A stretch of 64,000 nt of DNA, taken from the NCBI GenBank assembly GCA_963978905.1, contig OZ022257.1:13476509-13540508 (forward strand), read 5' to 3'. Below the pieces are notes generated by a model, which was not told the DNA's origin, made no database searches, and saw only the letters and a list, made by a program, of their open reading frames with translations. The stretch's first letter is position 1; each line of letters opens with the position of its first letter. A program made the translations under genes and the position numbers. Below, piece by piece: positions 1 to 10,400 of the stretch. Source of the stretch: Trichostrongylus colubriformis (Eukaryota > Nematoda > Chromadorea > Rhabditida > Trichostrongylidae).

Positions 1-100
1 AACCTGCAGCGAAATTTCATCATTTTTAGAACTTTATTCTGTCATACTTCACCTCATAATTCCTGAAAACGTGTGTTAGAGCGATTTCTGGGAGGACGCG

Positions 101-790
101 AAAATGTTGGGTAGTCTAAAAAGTTTTTTCGTATTTTCAAATACCATTTTTTCCCTCCAAACTGCTTTCCAGCAATCTCTTCTGTACATACACATGTAGT
201 ACAAGTCCACACGCATCTATAGGTATTATTGTCTTCCATCTCCCGAATAACCCTTTTCGGCAAAATAAACATATCAACGGTCAACCTCATTTTCAATACA
301 AAAATTATAAAAATTTTTTTCTTCGAATGGCGTTAGACAGGGAAAGGAAAAGGTGATAATCCGATGGAGCAAGATGAGGGCTATAAGGTGGATGGGGCAG
401 CAATTTTTATCCAAGCTCGAGAATTTTTTGGCGAGTCATTTTTTCACTAGTGGTAAAAAATTTTTTGAATTTTTTCTTTTAAAAAATTTTCGAGCTTGGA
501 TAAAAATTGCTGACTTATAGCCCTGATCTTGCTCCATCGGATTATCACCTTTTCCTTTCCCTGCCTAACGCCATTCAAAGAAAAAAAATTGGAATTGAAA
601 ATGAAGTGACTTTTAATATTTTTATTTTGCCGAAAAAGGTTATCCGGGAGATGGAAGACAACAATACTTATAGATGCGTGTGGACTTGTACTACATATAT
701 ATGTACAGAAGAAATTTTTTGGAAAGCAGTTTTGAGGGAAAAAGCGGTATTCAAAAATACGAAAAGACTTTTTAGACTACCTAATACATT
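101..790. mobile_element. Head-to-head mariner transposase fragments (inverted repeat)
   Basis: Two copies of the 3' part of a mariner-type transposase lie as an inverted repeat, with arms at about 101-426 (minus) and 482-790 (plus) around a 55 bp AT-rich centre. The plus arm encodes the mariner signature YSPDLAPSDYHLFLSL at about 513-560. Both arms then encode a matching stretch beginning VIREMEDNNTYRCVW. The N-terminal and catalytic parts are absent, so neither copy can be active. The minus arm has lost the PDLAPSDYH reading frame by small changes. Mariner identity is firm from the motif; the exact outer boundaries are not. Confidence 0.7.
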
Positions 791-1869
791 CATCAAGCTT
801 GAAATAAAAACTAAAAACACAATCGATAAATTCGCAAAATCAAAATTTAAAATACAATGGCACTGAAATATTGGGCTATCCATGAGCAATGTCGTTTATT
901 TTGTATAGAACTTATTGTTATAAGTTTCATTCACCACTCAGAAGAAATTTATCTGCTTCTTCAAAATGTAATGTTCATTCTTGGATGTATTAGAATGAAT
1001 AAGGTTTTAAGTTTGCAAAATAGTATGTCTATCTAACAAAAATTGATCAGACTGGCAAGTAACTGAACAAAATATGTCACTCGCCGGACAAAAACAATCA
1101 TGTGGCTCGTACCTAGCGCCGATCTCATCTGCAAGTCTCACTAATCGGCTAATCAAGAAGACTTCTTTTTACATCACAAATCGATGGTTTTGGACAATTT
1201 TGATGGATCTGGGCCATAATATTTTTGTACCAATCGGCTGAAGAAGTGGTGAAACGTTAAGAAGGTGTGATGGCGAGGTACGAGGACACAGCATTGACCG
1301 AATTCCTTGGCTTTTTGTTGTAAGAAAAAAATTTTGAAACAATGTCAACTAGGCCCGTATATTGAAATTTTATTTAAATCGTAGTTTGAAAAAGCGGAGT
1401 ATATTTCTGATGGGGCAGTGAAGTTCCTTCAATTTGTTTTAAAACAGTAACTTCGAAGGGGACTTTAGAGGACTTCAGTGGGGAGGCAAATTCATTTTAA
1501 ATAGACGCTGGTACCTTTGGAATGGGCAGTTTGGAATAAGCTATGGTGTCTTTGGTCAAACCAATCTGTGGAACTTGTAGAAGAGGTCAGGGCTATGTAG
1601 AGAACACATGATTTTTGAACTTTCCTGAAGAAATAGTTATGATTATTTGCCGGTCTGGTCAAATTTTAATTTTACCGGCTGGAGTTATGTACGCATGAAA
1701 TCGACCCTGTTTTGACACATACATACAAAGAGGAACATGCCATTTCTAGAGCGGATAAATCTTCTTTTGAATGGTACGTGACATTTGCGCAATCTCATAA
1801 CATTATAGGATAAGTTCCATTGAAAAGGTGTCATTGATTATGGAATGCTCCTTTCGGAATAGAACATAC

Positions 1870-4869
1870 CATTGACCCCAGATTTCTGTGCTGATTGATC
1901 GTTTTTCTGCAATAAATTGTGTGGTGTTGGTCAAATAACAAAATATGGAATGACGAATTGTGAGCATATTTTTCTCTATTGCACATGTTGCTAGACGATA
2001 CTCGGGAGCGACCTGAGACATCTTTCGTTACCAGGAGCTCGGAAGACAGTCTTCAGAAATATTTTTTGAAAAATATGGTAGATCGTCTGAAGAGTCAGGT
2101 TTTTCCAGCGGTTGAAGGTATTTGGCTATCGGGGGGGGGGGGGGGGGCATTCCACTATGGACGCCATTTTTATCTAACCTTTTTATCAAGGGAAGGACCA
2201 CAGGTCGAAGTGGCCATTCGGAATGGGATACATATTATCCGACGTATTTTTGGACGCTGATCTCGAATCTGTATTCGAAATTTGCAAAACGATTCTTTGA
2301 ACGGAGTTATGGAGGTTTTTTTGAAAAAACAATACTATTATGATAGATTTGGAAGCCCATAGCACGCGAGCCAGACCTTCTTGCGCAAAACCAGGGAGGT
2401 TTTCGTGTTCAGGGAGTCAAATTACCCCAGAAGACAAGTTTTTAACCAATTCGAAAATTTGACCAAATTCCCGAAAAAATTCACGGGCAATAGGGTGGCA
2501 GCCCATTGAACAAAGGAGAAGTCGTTGCCCCTGCCTAGGAAATGCTCCTAATTGACGCTTGTTTCGTACATTTAGTGGGATGGGCAAGTTTAATAGGTAT
2601 GTGTAGGCTATCTTGCTGAGGTTGCAGGGTTTTCTGTAGAAGAAAATTCAAAATCTACCACTCTATAACCTGGCCACCCCCAATTTTCCGAAGTTGGACC
2701 AAAAACTGGATTTGGCTGAAAATTTGCACAGAGAGGTAATTCGACCCCCTGTGCACGAATATCATAATCTTTTCACGCAAAAACGCCTAATTCGTGTGGT
2801 ACGGGATTCTCTTCGACTTGGTATCCTTCCCTTGTGAGTAATGTTAGCAGTTATAAATAAAGTGGCAGAGTAAATGATGGGTGTGGTCACCAGTTCAAGG
2901 AAACGTCCAGAAGTGGAAGAAAAGCACTTACTGACAATGAAACACAAAATGCAAAAGAACTCGCACTGGCGGGGAGCAAACCCTCGGCCCCTCTCCTGTA
3001 GATCCGGAGCACTACCACTGAGCCGCTGAGGCCTTTGACTGCTCAGCAACGGCCATGCTGATGAACCGTTCATTCAAAAAAAAACCTCCATAACTCCGCT
3101 CAGAGAATCGTTTTGCAAATTTTGAATACAGATTCGAGATCAGCGTCCGAAAATACGTCGGACCATATGTATCCCATTCCGAATGGACACTTCGACCTGG
3201 GGGCCTTCCCTTGTAAGCTCGAAGGGGGAAGGAACCTCTTGTTTCCTCTACTAAGCCTTGGATAAAAATATACGCTTGAGAATGTAGAGTGACCCCACAA
3301 AGAGATTCTTAAGAGATACACAGATGTGCAATTATCTACGAGATGCCCCCCCCCCCCCCACTCATATGCTATGCACCGGTATTCACTGCCTAACAAGAAA
3401 ACAAGACGACGTAGAACTAACGATTCAAGTCTATCACTCACGCATCATGTTTACTATTAGGTTGGTGCATAATTTATGCGGCTTTTTGGTGTTGTGTTGC
3501 TTTTTTGTAGTGGAAATTGACGCTTTGATGAGTACCAAATGGGAAGCAGCCCCTGATTGCGATGGTAAAAACGTTCCCAAATAATTATTTAAACATTTTT
3601 TGTTAGATTTTATTATTGTTCTTGCTCAATAGAGGTGTTGAAAAAGCCGTATTAATTATTCATAACCGAATACATTTCGACAAGCCGCGATCATGATAGT
3701 CCGAGCGGATCACGACATAATTGTCACTCGTTGAAATATAAAAACAAACGTCTCGTTTACTGAACAAAACTAACTACCATATTCATACTTAACAGAGTTC
3801 ATTTCCGAATGTTCTCTCTCCCCTCCCTTAGATCAGCTGCACATGTATGCACAGCCTTATAAAACAGAAGGATGTCATGCTCTATGAATTGATGCACGGC
3901 GCCCATAGCAGGTGGTTGCGTGTGCGTGGCGCATCCCCGACCATCCGTTTACTTCAAATGCTTTATTCAATACGACTGAAGCTGGTTCGTATTTATAAAC
4001 AAGTGCCACTTACTAAGTAGTGATTTCGCAGAGGATAATAGGGTGGAACGATAGTTTTTGATTTATTGGCCATCTCAGGATCATCTCGCAAAATTTGTTC
4101 GACTTCCTCGAAATACGGTACAATTTCTGGGTCTGAAAAACTGTGAGTTTACATTCCGTCCACATTGAAAGAAAAGCACAGTTCAGTTGCCATGCATAAT
4201 TGAACAAACTGAGGTGTCTTATTACCATTTTCATCCTAAATTAAAATGAAGGGCAGGCGCTTAAGGACACCAGTACTTTGCTGAATAATACCAGAGTAGA
4301 CGTGCGTAGAGCTGTGGCGCCCGAATTCCGTACCTGTCTAATCTTTCCACGTTTTTGAAGCAAATAGAGGAAACGAATTCAAGAGAGGAGTTTCAACTTG
4401 ATAAAAATCTGCCTCCTCCTTGTAGGGCTTTCGATTAAGCCAGATGGCCCCACTACAGTCTCGGAAGTATGATGCATGGAGCATTCCAGAACGATTCACC
4501 AATGGCATTCACTTTTTCCTTCAATCCTCTAGATGATTCAACAATTATTAACTACTATAAGAGGCCTTGTTTCTTCACCTCTGAATCTTTCGAACATGAT
4601 CTCTTTTGACATTATTTACTTTAAAATCAAGAAATGATGGCTAAAATAGTAACGCAAAGAAAAAACATTAATCAAAGGAAAACAAATAACGAACACTGGG
4701 GAACTCGCGTCACTGCCGATATCGTTACTGGCGAATTACTTGTTTTCTCCATCCAAAAATTATAAATGAATACAAGGAAGAAAGGAGTTGCCAGAAGAAA
4801 TAAGCATCTATTGAGGGATATCCGCTTCGCTTTGTAAGGGATCGGAAGCACAGCGGATCTGGTGCGCAT
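1870..4869 (-). CDS. Carbohydrate sulfotransferase-like gene 2 (first three recognised exons; 3' part outside window)
   Basis: This is a paralogue of the gene at 7498-14110. Exon a, 4697-4869, starts at an ATG within CGTATGCGCACC and encodes a basic N-terminus followed by a membrane segment (CLFLLATPFFLVFIYNFW), the type II topology of Golgi sulfotransferases. Exon b, 4014-4132, encodes DPEIVPYFEEVEQIL and ends PPYYPLRNHYL, between a TTTTTCAG acceptor and a GTAAGT donor. Exon c, 1870-2012, encodes VAPEYRLATCAIEKNM and a run ending ISTEIWGQ. It includes the EKNM region where PAPS 5'-phosphosulfate binding is expected. Exons b and c join in phase. Exon a ends in phase 2 while exon b needs phase 1, so a small exon between them is unresolved, exactly as in the paralogue. 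Exons for the 3'-phosphate site and the C-terminus are not found in 1-1869 and probably lie left of the window; loss cannot be excluded. Confidence 0.72.
2134..3360. repeat. Foldback repeat inside the sulfotransferase 2 intron
   Basis: Inverted repeat arms at about 2134-2330 and 3078-3360 lie in the intron between exons b and c. Shared sequence includes CGAAGTGGCCATTCGGAATG on one arm and its near reverse complement on the other. The outer left arm starts with a run of about 17 G (2132-2148) and the right arm ends with a run of C (3346-3359). The 750 bp centre contains a tRNA-like repeat on the minus strand. No transposase frame is seen. Confidence 0.6.
2958..3045 (-). repeat. tRNA-like (SINE-type) sequence
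   Basis: The minus strand reads GGCTCAGTGGTAGTGCTC (box A-like, TRGYNNARNGG) and about 35 nt later GAGGGTTTGCTCCC (box B-like). The spacing fits a Pol III internal promoter. A full cloverleaf is not evident, so I read it as a tRNA-derived short interspersed element or tRNA pseudogene rather than a working tRNA. Confidence 0.45.
3457..3670. mobile_element. Mariner-type MITE (214 bp, TA target duplication)
   Basis: The terminal inverted repeats begin TTAGGTTGGTGCATAA on the left. On the right the reverse complement begins TTCGGTTATGAATAA, followed by a shared stretch spelling GCGGCTTTTT on the left and ACGGCTTTTT on the right. The element is flanked by TA on both sides (3455-3456 and 3671-3672). 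There is no transposase frame. A second copy is at 55627-55838. The ends resemble those of mariner elements known from hookworms. Confidence 0.75.
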
Positions 4870-4887
4870 ACGCAAGTTCGTGCCCAA

Positions 4888-5799
4888 AATGCGTGGTCAA
4901 TGGGTTCATCTCATACGTCATATCCAGGGTAGGGAAGATTGTATCTCAGACAATGTGTGCACTGATGACGATGATGGAAAGCAATCGCATTGCACGTGAA
5001 AAAAGAGTAAAACTAGCTCAATCAAGCCTGGTTTTGAGAAAATTAAGACATTGACCTTTTTGTCTAATTTTTATTTTCTAATTTAACCACTTTTCACAAC
5101 CCAATGGCTTCCATCAACATCTTACTCACTATGAGACTCTGGGTGTTGATGAAAACATAGTGGTTCGTCCGAGTTAAGAGGGGAAGCGAGCCGTTTAAAA
5201 AAATTTTTACTTAACCATATGATTTGAGCTTTTTTGGTGTTCTTCATTGTGCATTGACTGCCTCCATAAATGATTAGCTATGCCCAATCCTAACATTGAT
5301 ATTAATATAATGTTAATAATAGTATTATATTATCACATAATAGCAGTTTTAATAATGCTATTACTGAATCATGGATTCTCTCCCACTTTTAAAATTTTTT
5401 AAATTTATTATTTCTTTGATTATCATTTGATGTTCAACGGCGCAATCACCATCACTGTGTACACTGCTAAACATAAGCCATTTGTTGTTCATCAATTTTT
5501 CGACACGCAAGCCCCTCTCTCTTTCTTGGGCAGGGCCTCTGAGCCCCTACTCCAAAAAGAGAGAGGGGCTGCGGGGCAAAAAAATGATGAGAAAATGTGA
5601 AAGTGGAAAAGTTACGATTGTAAACTTTATAAACCAAAGTGAAATTATTTTTATTAATAGTTGTTGATTTTAATTTCAGCCATTTTTTGCAAACAAAACA
5701 CATTTATTAATCAAGAAATGGTGTGAACAACTTCAATCAAAATATTTCCAATTGCCAGCTATAACTTTTCCTGTATTCCTAGCAACTATGCTGTACCAT
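4888..5799. other. Intergenic, AT-rich, no gene recognised
   Basis: Upstream region of sulfotransferase 2. About 4890-4960 retains similarity to the upstream region of its paralogue (14157-14230; shared GGGTTCATC and TTGTATCTCA-like words), which suggests that the tandem duplication included the 5' flank. The stretch 5290-5420 is AT-rich and low complexity. At 5508-5575 a hairpin pairs GCCCCTCTCTCTTTC with AAGAGAGAGGGGC. I see no supported exon. Confidence 0.5.
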
Positions 5800-6640
5800 C
5801 GCGACAAAAAGGTGGCGGTCCGGAAGCGATCCATTCTCTCACCCATTTTCGTTCATTTTCAATGTTGCAAAACCGTTAGCCGGCTAGGCTATGCCTCATA
5901 GATCTGAAAAGGTGATAGTCGGAAGGGACCATGTCTGGAGAGTAGGCTGGGTGTGAGAGGATTTCCAATTTCAGCTCCAAGAGTGTTTTCTAAACAAATT
6001 TTGCAAGATGAGACTGCGCTCTGGCATGCAGGAGTATGACTCTGCGCTGCTACTCGCTACTTCCGGCCTAAAACGGAACATTTCTTCGTTCAATTGCTCA
6101 GCTGCTCTTTGTAGATCTCAGCAGTAACCATCCCATTCGGATTCAGGAGTTCGTAATGTACCACTCTCCATTGATCCCATCAAATACAGATCAGTATTTT
6201 GCGATCATGAACATCCCGCTGCGGTTGTGATGTTCTTGCTGGTACTGGGTCTAACTATGCCTTTTTGCAATCACGGTTATCGTAAATGATCCATATTTCG
6301 TCGCCGATCACAATGTGCCATGAGGAGCTTTTCTTTTTATGCCTTGCAAATGAGAGAGCGTTGATATTCAACCCATTCAAAATGGTGCTTGCTGACACGT
6401 CGCGTGACTGCTATTTTTCTTCCTTCTGAATCCCTCAAATGCAATGTTGCCATTCCAGTGAGCTCCAGTTCACTTGGAAGCTCCTCCAGCGTTTGAGGTG
6501 GGTTCACATCCAAGAAGGCTCGCAATTCATTGTCTAGGAATTTTTCGGCTGATCGGGATGCTCCTTGTCACTGACGTCGAAATCACCTTCTATGAACCGT
6601 TGAAACCAAAAACGGCAGGTCCTGTTGCATAACGGCGGTA
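5800..6640 (-). pseudogene. Degenerate mariner transposase
   Basis: Read on the minus strand, the region follows the mariner transposase from the N-terminal helix-turn-helix border (RTCRFWFQRF followed by GDFDVSDKEH at about 6530-6615) to the C-terminal part (HGPFRLSPFQ at about 5900-5935). The catalytic-core words WIIYDNR and WDQWRVVHYELLNPNGMVTA lie at about 6100-6290. Several stop codons and frameshifts interrupt it. The wording resembles the cecropia-like mariner branch. No terminal inverted repeats were found at either side, so the element is dead and truncated. Confidence 0.75.
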
Positions 6641-7008
6641 CCCGTCGGGCAACTATTCCCCCGGTGGCCAACTCTATGATGTAGAAAGACCCAAACTGAA
6701 CTAGGCCCGATAACTTATATTCTAAGCATATCGATAAATATTGATAGACTTAAATATTGATAGGCATATTGATAGACTGACAAATATCCTGGGTTTGCAC
6801 CCGTAAGCATTACGAAAGCACAGGAGTAACATAGATTTAAAAGTGAACTAAAACACAATGAACTATTACATGAGAACAAGACTAAATTCGGACTCACGTC
6901 AGGTCTCCTTTCGGAGGTCAGTCCTACGGCATTTTGAATTACGTCTCATATGTCAATCTGTAGGTGTAGTTAATATTTCCAGTAAATAGTTCTGAGGGCC
7001 GGAGCCCT

Positions 7009-7260
7009 GTGGGAGCCGTCGCCAAGAGGATTCGCGTGTTAGTCGATCGTCCACAAAAATATACACAAGAAGAATGCTCCTGGGCCATGATGCCAGCCGT
7101 TGCCAGCCGCATCTTCCCGGCAGATCGGGCGATGGTCACAAAGGTAGATGGGACGGCATTCCCCACAGGCGTCGGGGCACCCAAGATCCCTCGGAGCGTT
7201 CCTCGCATACGCGACAGGTCCTATATGATGGAGTTTGTTCACTATAAACCAGTTGGGTGA
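7009..7260. other. Unassigned ORF segment open on both strands
   Basis: A GC-richer island of 250 bp has an 83-codon frame on plus and 67- and 89-codon frames on minus. The minus frame is cysteine-rich (DLGCPDACGECRP, CDHRPIC). It has no splice context I can trust and lies just 3' of the sulfotransferase. It may be a repeat remnant or a fragment of a zinc-binding domain. I do not claim function. Confidence 0.25.
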
Positions 7261-7484
7261 GTTTCAGCAGCTGATTTCTTCAAATCGAACAGAAGGAGAA
7301 GAGGATGTTGGAAATTCGGCTCCGATCTTCATTTGAGCAGCCAAGAAACAGCGAATAGATCACGAACAGTTGCGATAAATTAGCAGCGTTTTAGCATTTC
7401 CCATTTCAGTGGACAGCGTCGATCCAGTAGTGGCGCGATTTCATAGTGATTTTCGATTTCGATTTCATAGTTTCATAGAGCTAC

Positions 7485-7490
7485 TTTATT
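7485..7490 (-). terminator. Polyadenylation signal AATAAA of sulfotransferase 1
   Basis: On the minus strand AATAAA occurs 8 nt after the TAG stop (7498-7500). This gives a very short 3' UTR, which is common in nematode genes. Confidence 0.6.
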
Positions 7491-7497
7491 AACAATT

Positions 7498-10400
7498 CTA
7501 TGAAAAGCCAAATTCAACAAAATCATAGAAATACATTTGCATTAAACGCCTCATAACATATTCATCCGACAAAAGCTGTTCTTCAGCCGCTGCCCGAGAC
7601 GATGACTTCGCTGTGGAATGCCTCGTTGTTCCTTCTAGAAAAGAGTAAGTGGAAGTAAGTAGAAGCAAAAATAAATTAAAGGCAGCAGCTGTGAGACCTT
7701 CCATAGATGATTATCCCCTATATTTTCGAGGGTAAAGCATGGTGGAGATACTGTATACGTGTATAAGTCGGACGGTAAAGAAAGGAATTTTTGCAGCTTT
7801 CACCGTGAGGCCGGTGACCTACTTATCATAATTCGAAATTTTATAAGTCGTTAAGCTCGTCCCGTCCCATCAAGAAGATCTCCATACTCTCGATTGCTTC
7901 GATTCTTTAAACGAAGTTATGACAGTGCGACGGTTTGCGCTGATTGATCCGTCGCCAGGTGTCGATTTTTCAAAAAAATGTAGACGCTATTGTAATTCAT
8001 GATTCCCCCCCCCCCTTTTTTTTCATAATTCATCTCGATTAGTCGGTATTAATAGAAACTCCGAGTGATAATGTCGACTTACTCATCATCTCGTTGTATA
8101 TCGTTTGTAGATGCTGCTTCGGTACATGTGCTTGTTCGAAAACTTTGTAGAAATCGTCAGCGACCTGTCGTGTTCTGTTTGGCCCGTGATGATAATCCAC
8201 AATGATATAATCGTTCTTGTGATCCACAAATTCACAATACCTATAGAAACACGGTGAATTGGTGTATTTTCATGGGGTTTTTTGGAAGAAAAAATATTTT
8301 TAACCAAGTCTCAGCTTCCTTTCTCATGTGCTCAAAAAGATCACATTGTGTATTCGTATAAATAGACTCGCAAGCTAATACTCGGATTTCCCGATGAAGG
8401 TGATGCCCCGAGGCGGTGTCTGAAGCTCCTTGTGTTAATTCCGTTTAATACCGAAGCATGCAGTGAAACCGCCAAGTAGATGCTGCATTGCTCCAGGGGT
8501 GCGGGTTGACGGAATTGATCCTGTGGTGTCGATTACAGGAAGCTCATTTTCGCTTGTGGAATATTGATAGGTTGACGCTACTGTGGGAAGGTCAAGTGTA
8601 ACTTCTGCGGGGCCTTCAACAGTGTCCCATAGGTGAACACCAAGCCTTCGGTAGGGATTCAGCTGGAATGTGGAATGTTACCTTTGTGGCCCGGACACTG
8701 TGGGAAAAATGACTCCGATCTCAACTTCGAATAACTGGGAATGAATATGACGAAGAGGGGCGCCGTCAGACAAAACGCAGTGGTGAAGCGAGTTTTGTTG
8801 CACGTTCTTGGCAACTATGATGCTTCTCTGCTTTATCAAACTTCAATCATTGCTAGAGGCACCGATATGACCCCTCCTACTAGTCGAAAGTACTGTCGTT
8901 GATTCAAAAAGGGCTACTACTACATATTAGTAAGGGTGTGAGCCATTAGAGCAATTAATTTGCATCGCCGCAATGGATGCGTTAGGGTCGCTGTTTTTGT
9001 TAGTTAGAGACAGAAACGATGATGATGTCCTACTCTTATTCTGAGCGTACTCGCTTGAAAATCTAACTAAGGCCGCGTTCATACCTTGCAGTGCCGGAGC
9101 AGAGTGTGGCTGTGCGTCTCTGCGTCTCCGCCAGCGCCACCTTGTCGCGTCGTGCCTGCGTCGTCTCAGGACCTTGTCGTGCTACGCCTCGCTGCCTGTG
9201 ACTGGAGCCACGCCCTGCCGGCGCAGGGTATGAACGCGGCCAAACACGGCCCATCGTATCGCGTCTTCACAACCACACGGATTTCCGGTTCTAATGGCAC
9301 AGCCACTAGCAATGCGGTTTGTAACTTTTCAAAATTATTAGCTTTTGAGTAGCTGAAGCCTCCAAATAAAAAAGGGAGCTTGAATTGTGCCTCAACAATA
9401 GTTCCTCGAAGTGCTTTTCATTGGGATCTCACCTAGGGTAAGGTATTGGTTGGGAGTTATTTTAAGAAATATGACCCTGCCCAAATCTGCCCTAACGATA
9501 CGACCCTCTTCAATGGTGGACGCGGTTGGTATATTGAAGTTGCGTTCAAAAATTAAAAAGGTTCACAGGCATAGCACTACTACCAATATATGTAGTGTCC
9601 TTATTGAAAACCCGTTGACTTTCTCCAAATTTGCTGAAAACGGGTAGATCCTTGAGAATTCTTTGACGAATTTCCTCCCCGACTCCTTTTCTCCACATCC
9701 AGAAGACGACCCTTAAACACCTTGGAGATTCCTCAACCATACCGTGTCTGGATCTCACCATGTTTGTGGAGCAAAATGTCGAATGTAATAGCGGTTCATG
9801 CGATCTGTTACAGGATCTCCTGTGGTTTCAGTATCGCCACTACTGTATTCCATAAAAACTTCATGAAGAATATCAACAAAACATCGCATATCGTTCAGAC
9901 ATCCGAAGCATCGCTCTTCCTCTGTGAAATAGGTGAGCTCCCTGAAAAACATGAATTTTTTCTACTATGATAAGCGATGCGCCTGTCAGCCATTACATCA
10001 TTAGTTGACTGGTTTTAATAGAATGAAAGGTACGCCCAAATCCTTTTCATAATGTGCCCATTGAAATGCGTTTATACTCGGCCACGCGATATCGATACCG
10101 ATCCCCACGATAAATATACTCAAGGCTGGCTATGCACCGACTATGTTTATACCTTGATGTACGTCGACCCGTGTCCAGCAGTGCGTTGTGCGGTTGGGTT
10201 TTGCGCTGCGGTTGCGCAACGGCTATGGCGCCGCTTGATGTCTGGCACTTCTTGGTTTGCATCACTGCCCCGCCGGTGAGAGCGCAGACGGATAAATAAA
10301 GGACTCATTTCTAACCTTAGCCGGGGTCACTGAATGGATTTATCCCAGTTCGGGAGGATGAAGACAGTGACTTACCCATCGCTTAGCCTTATCAAGTCAA

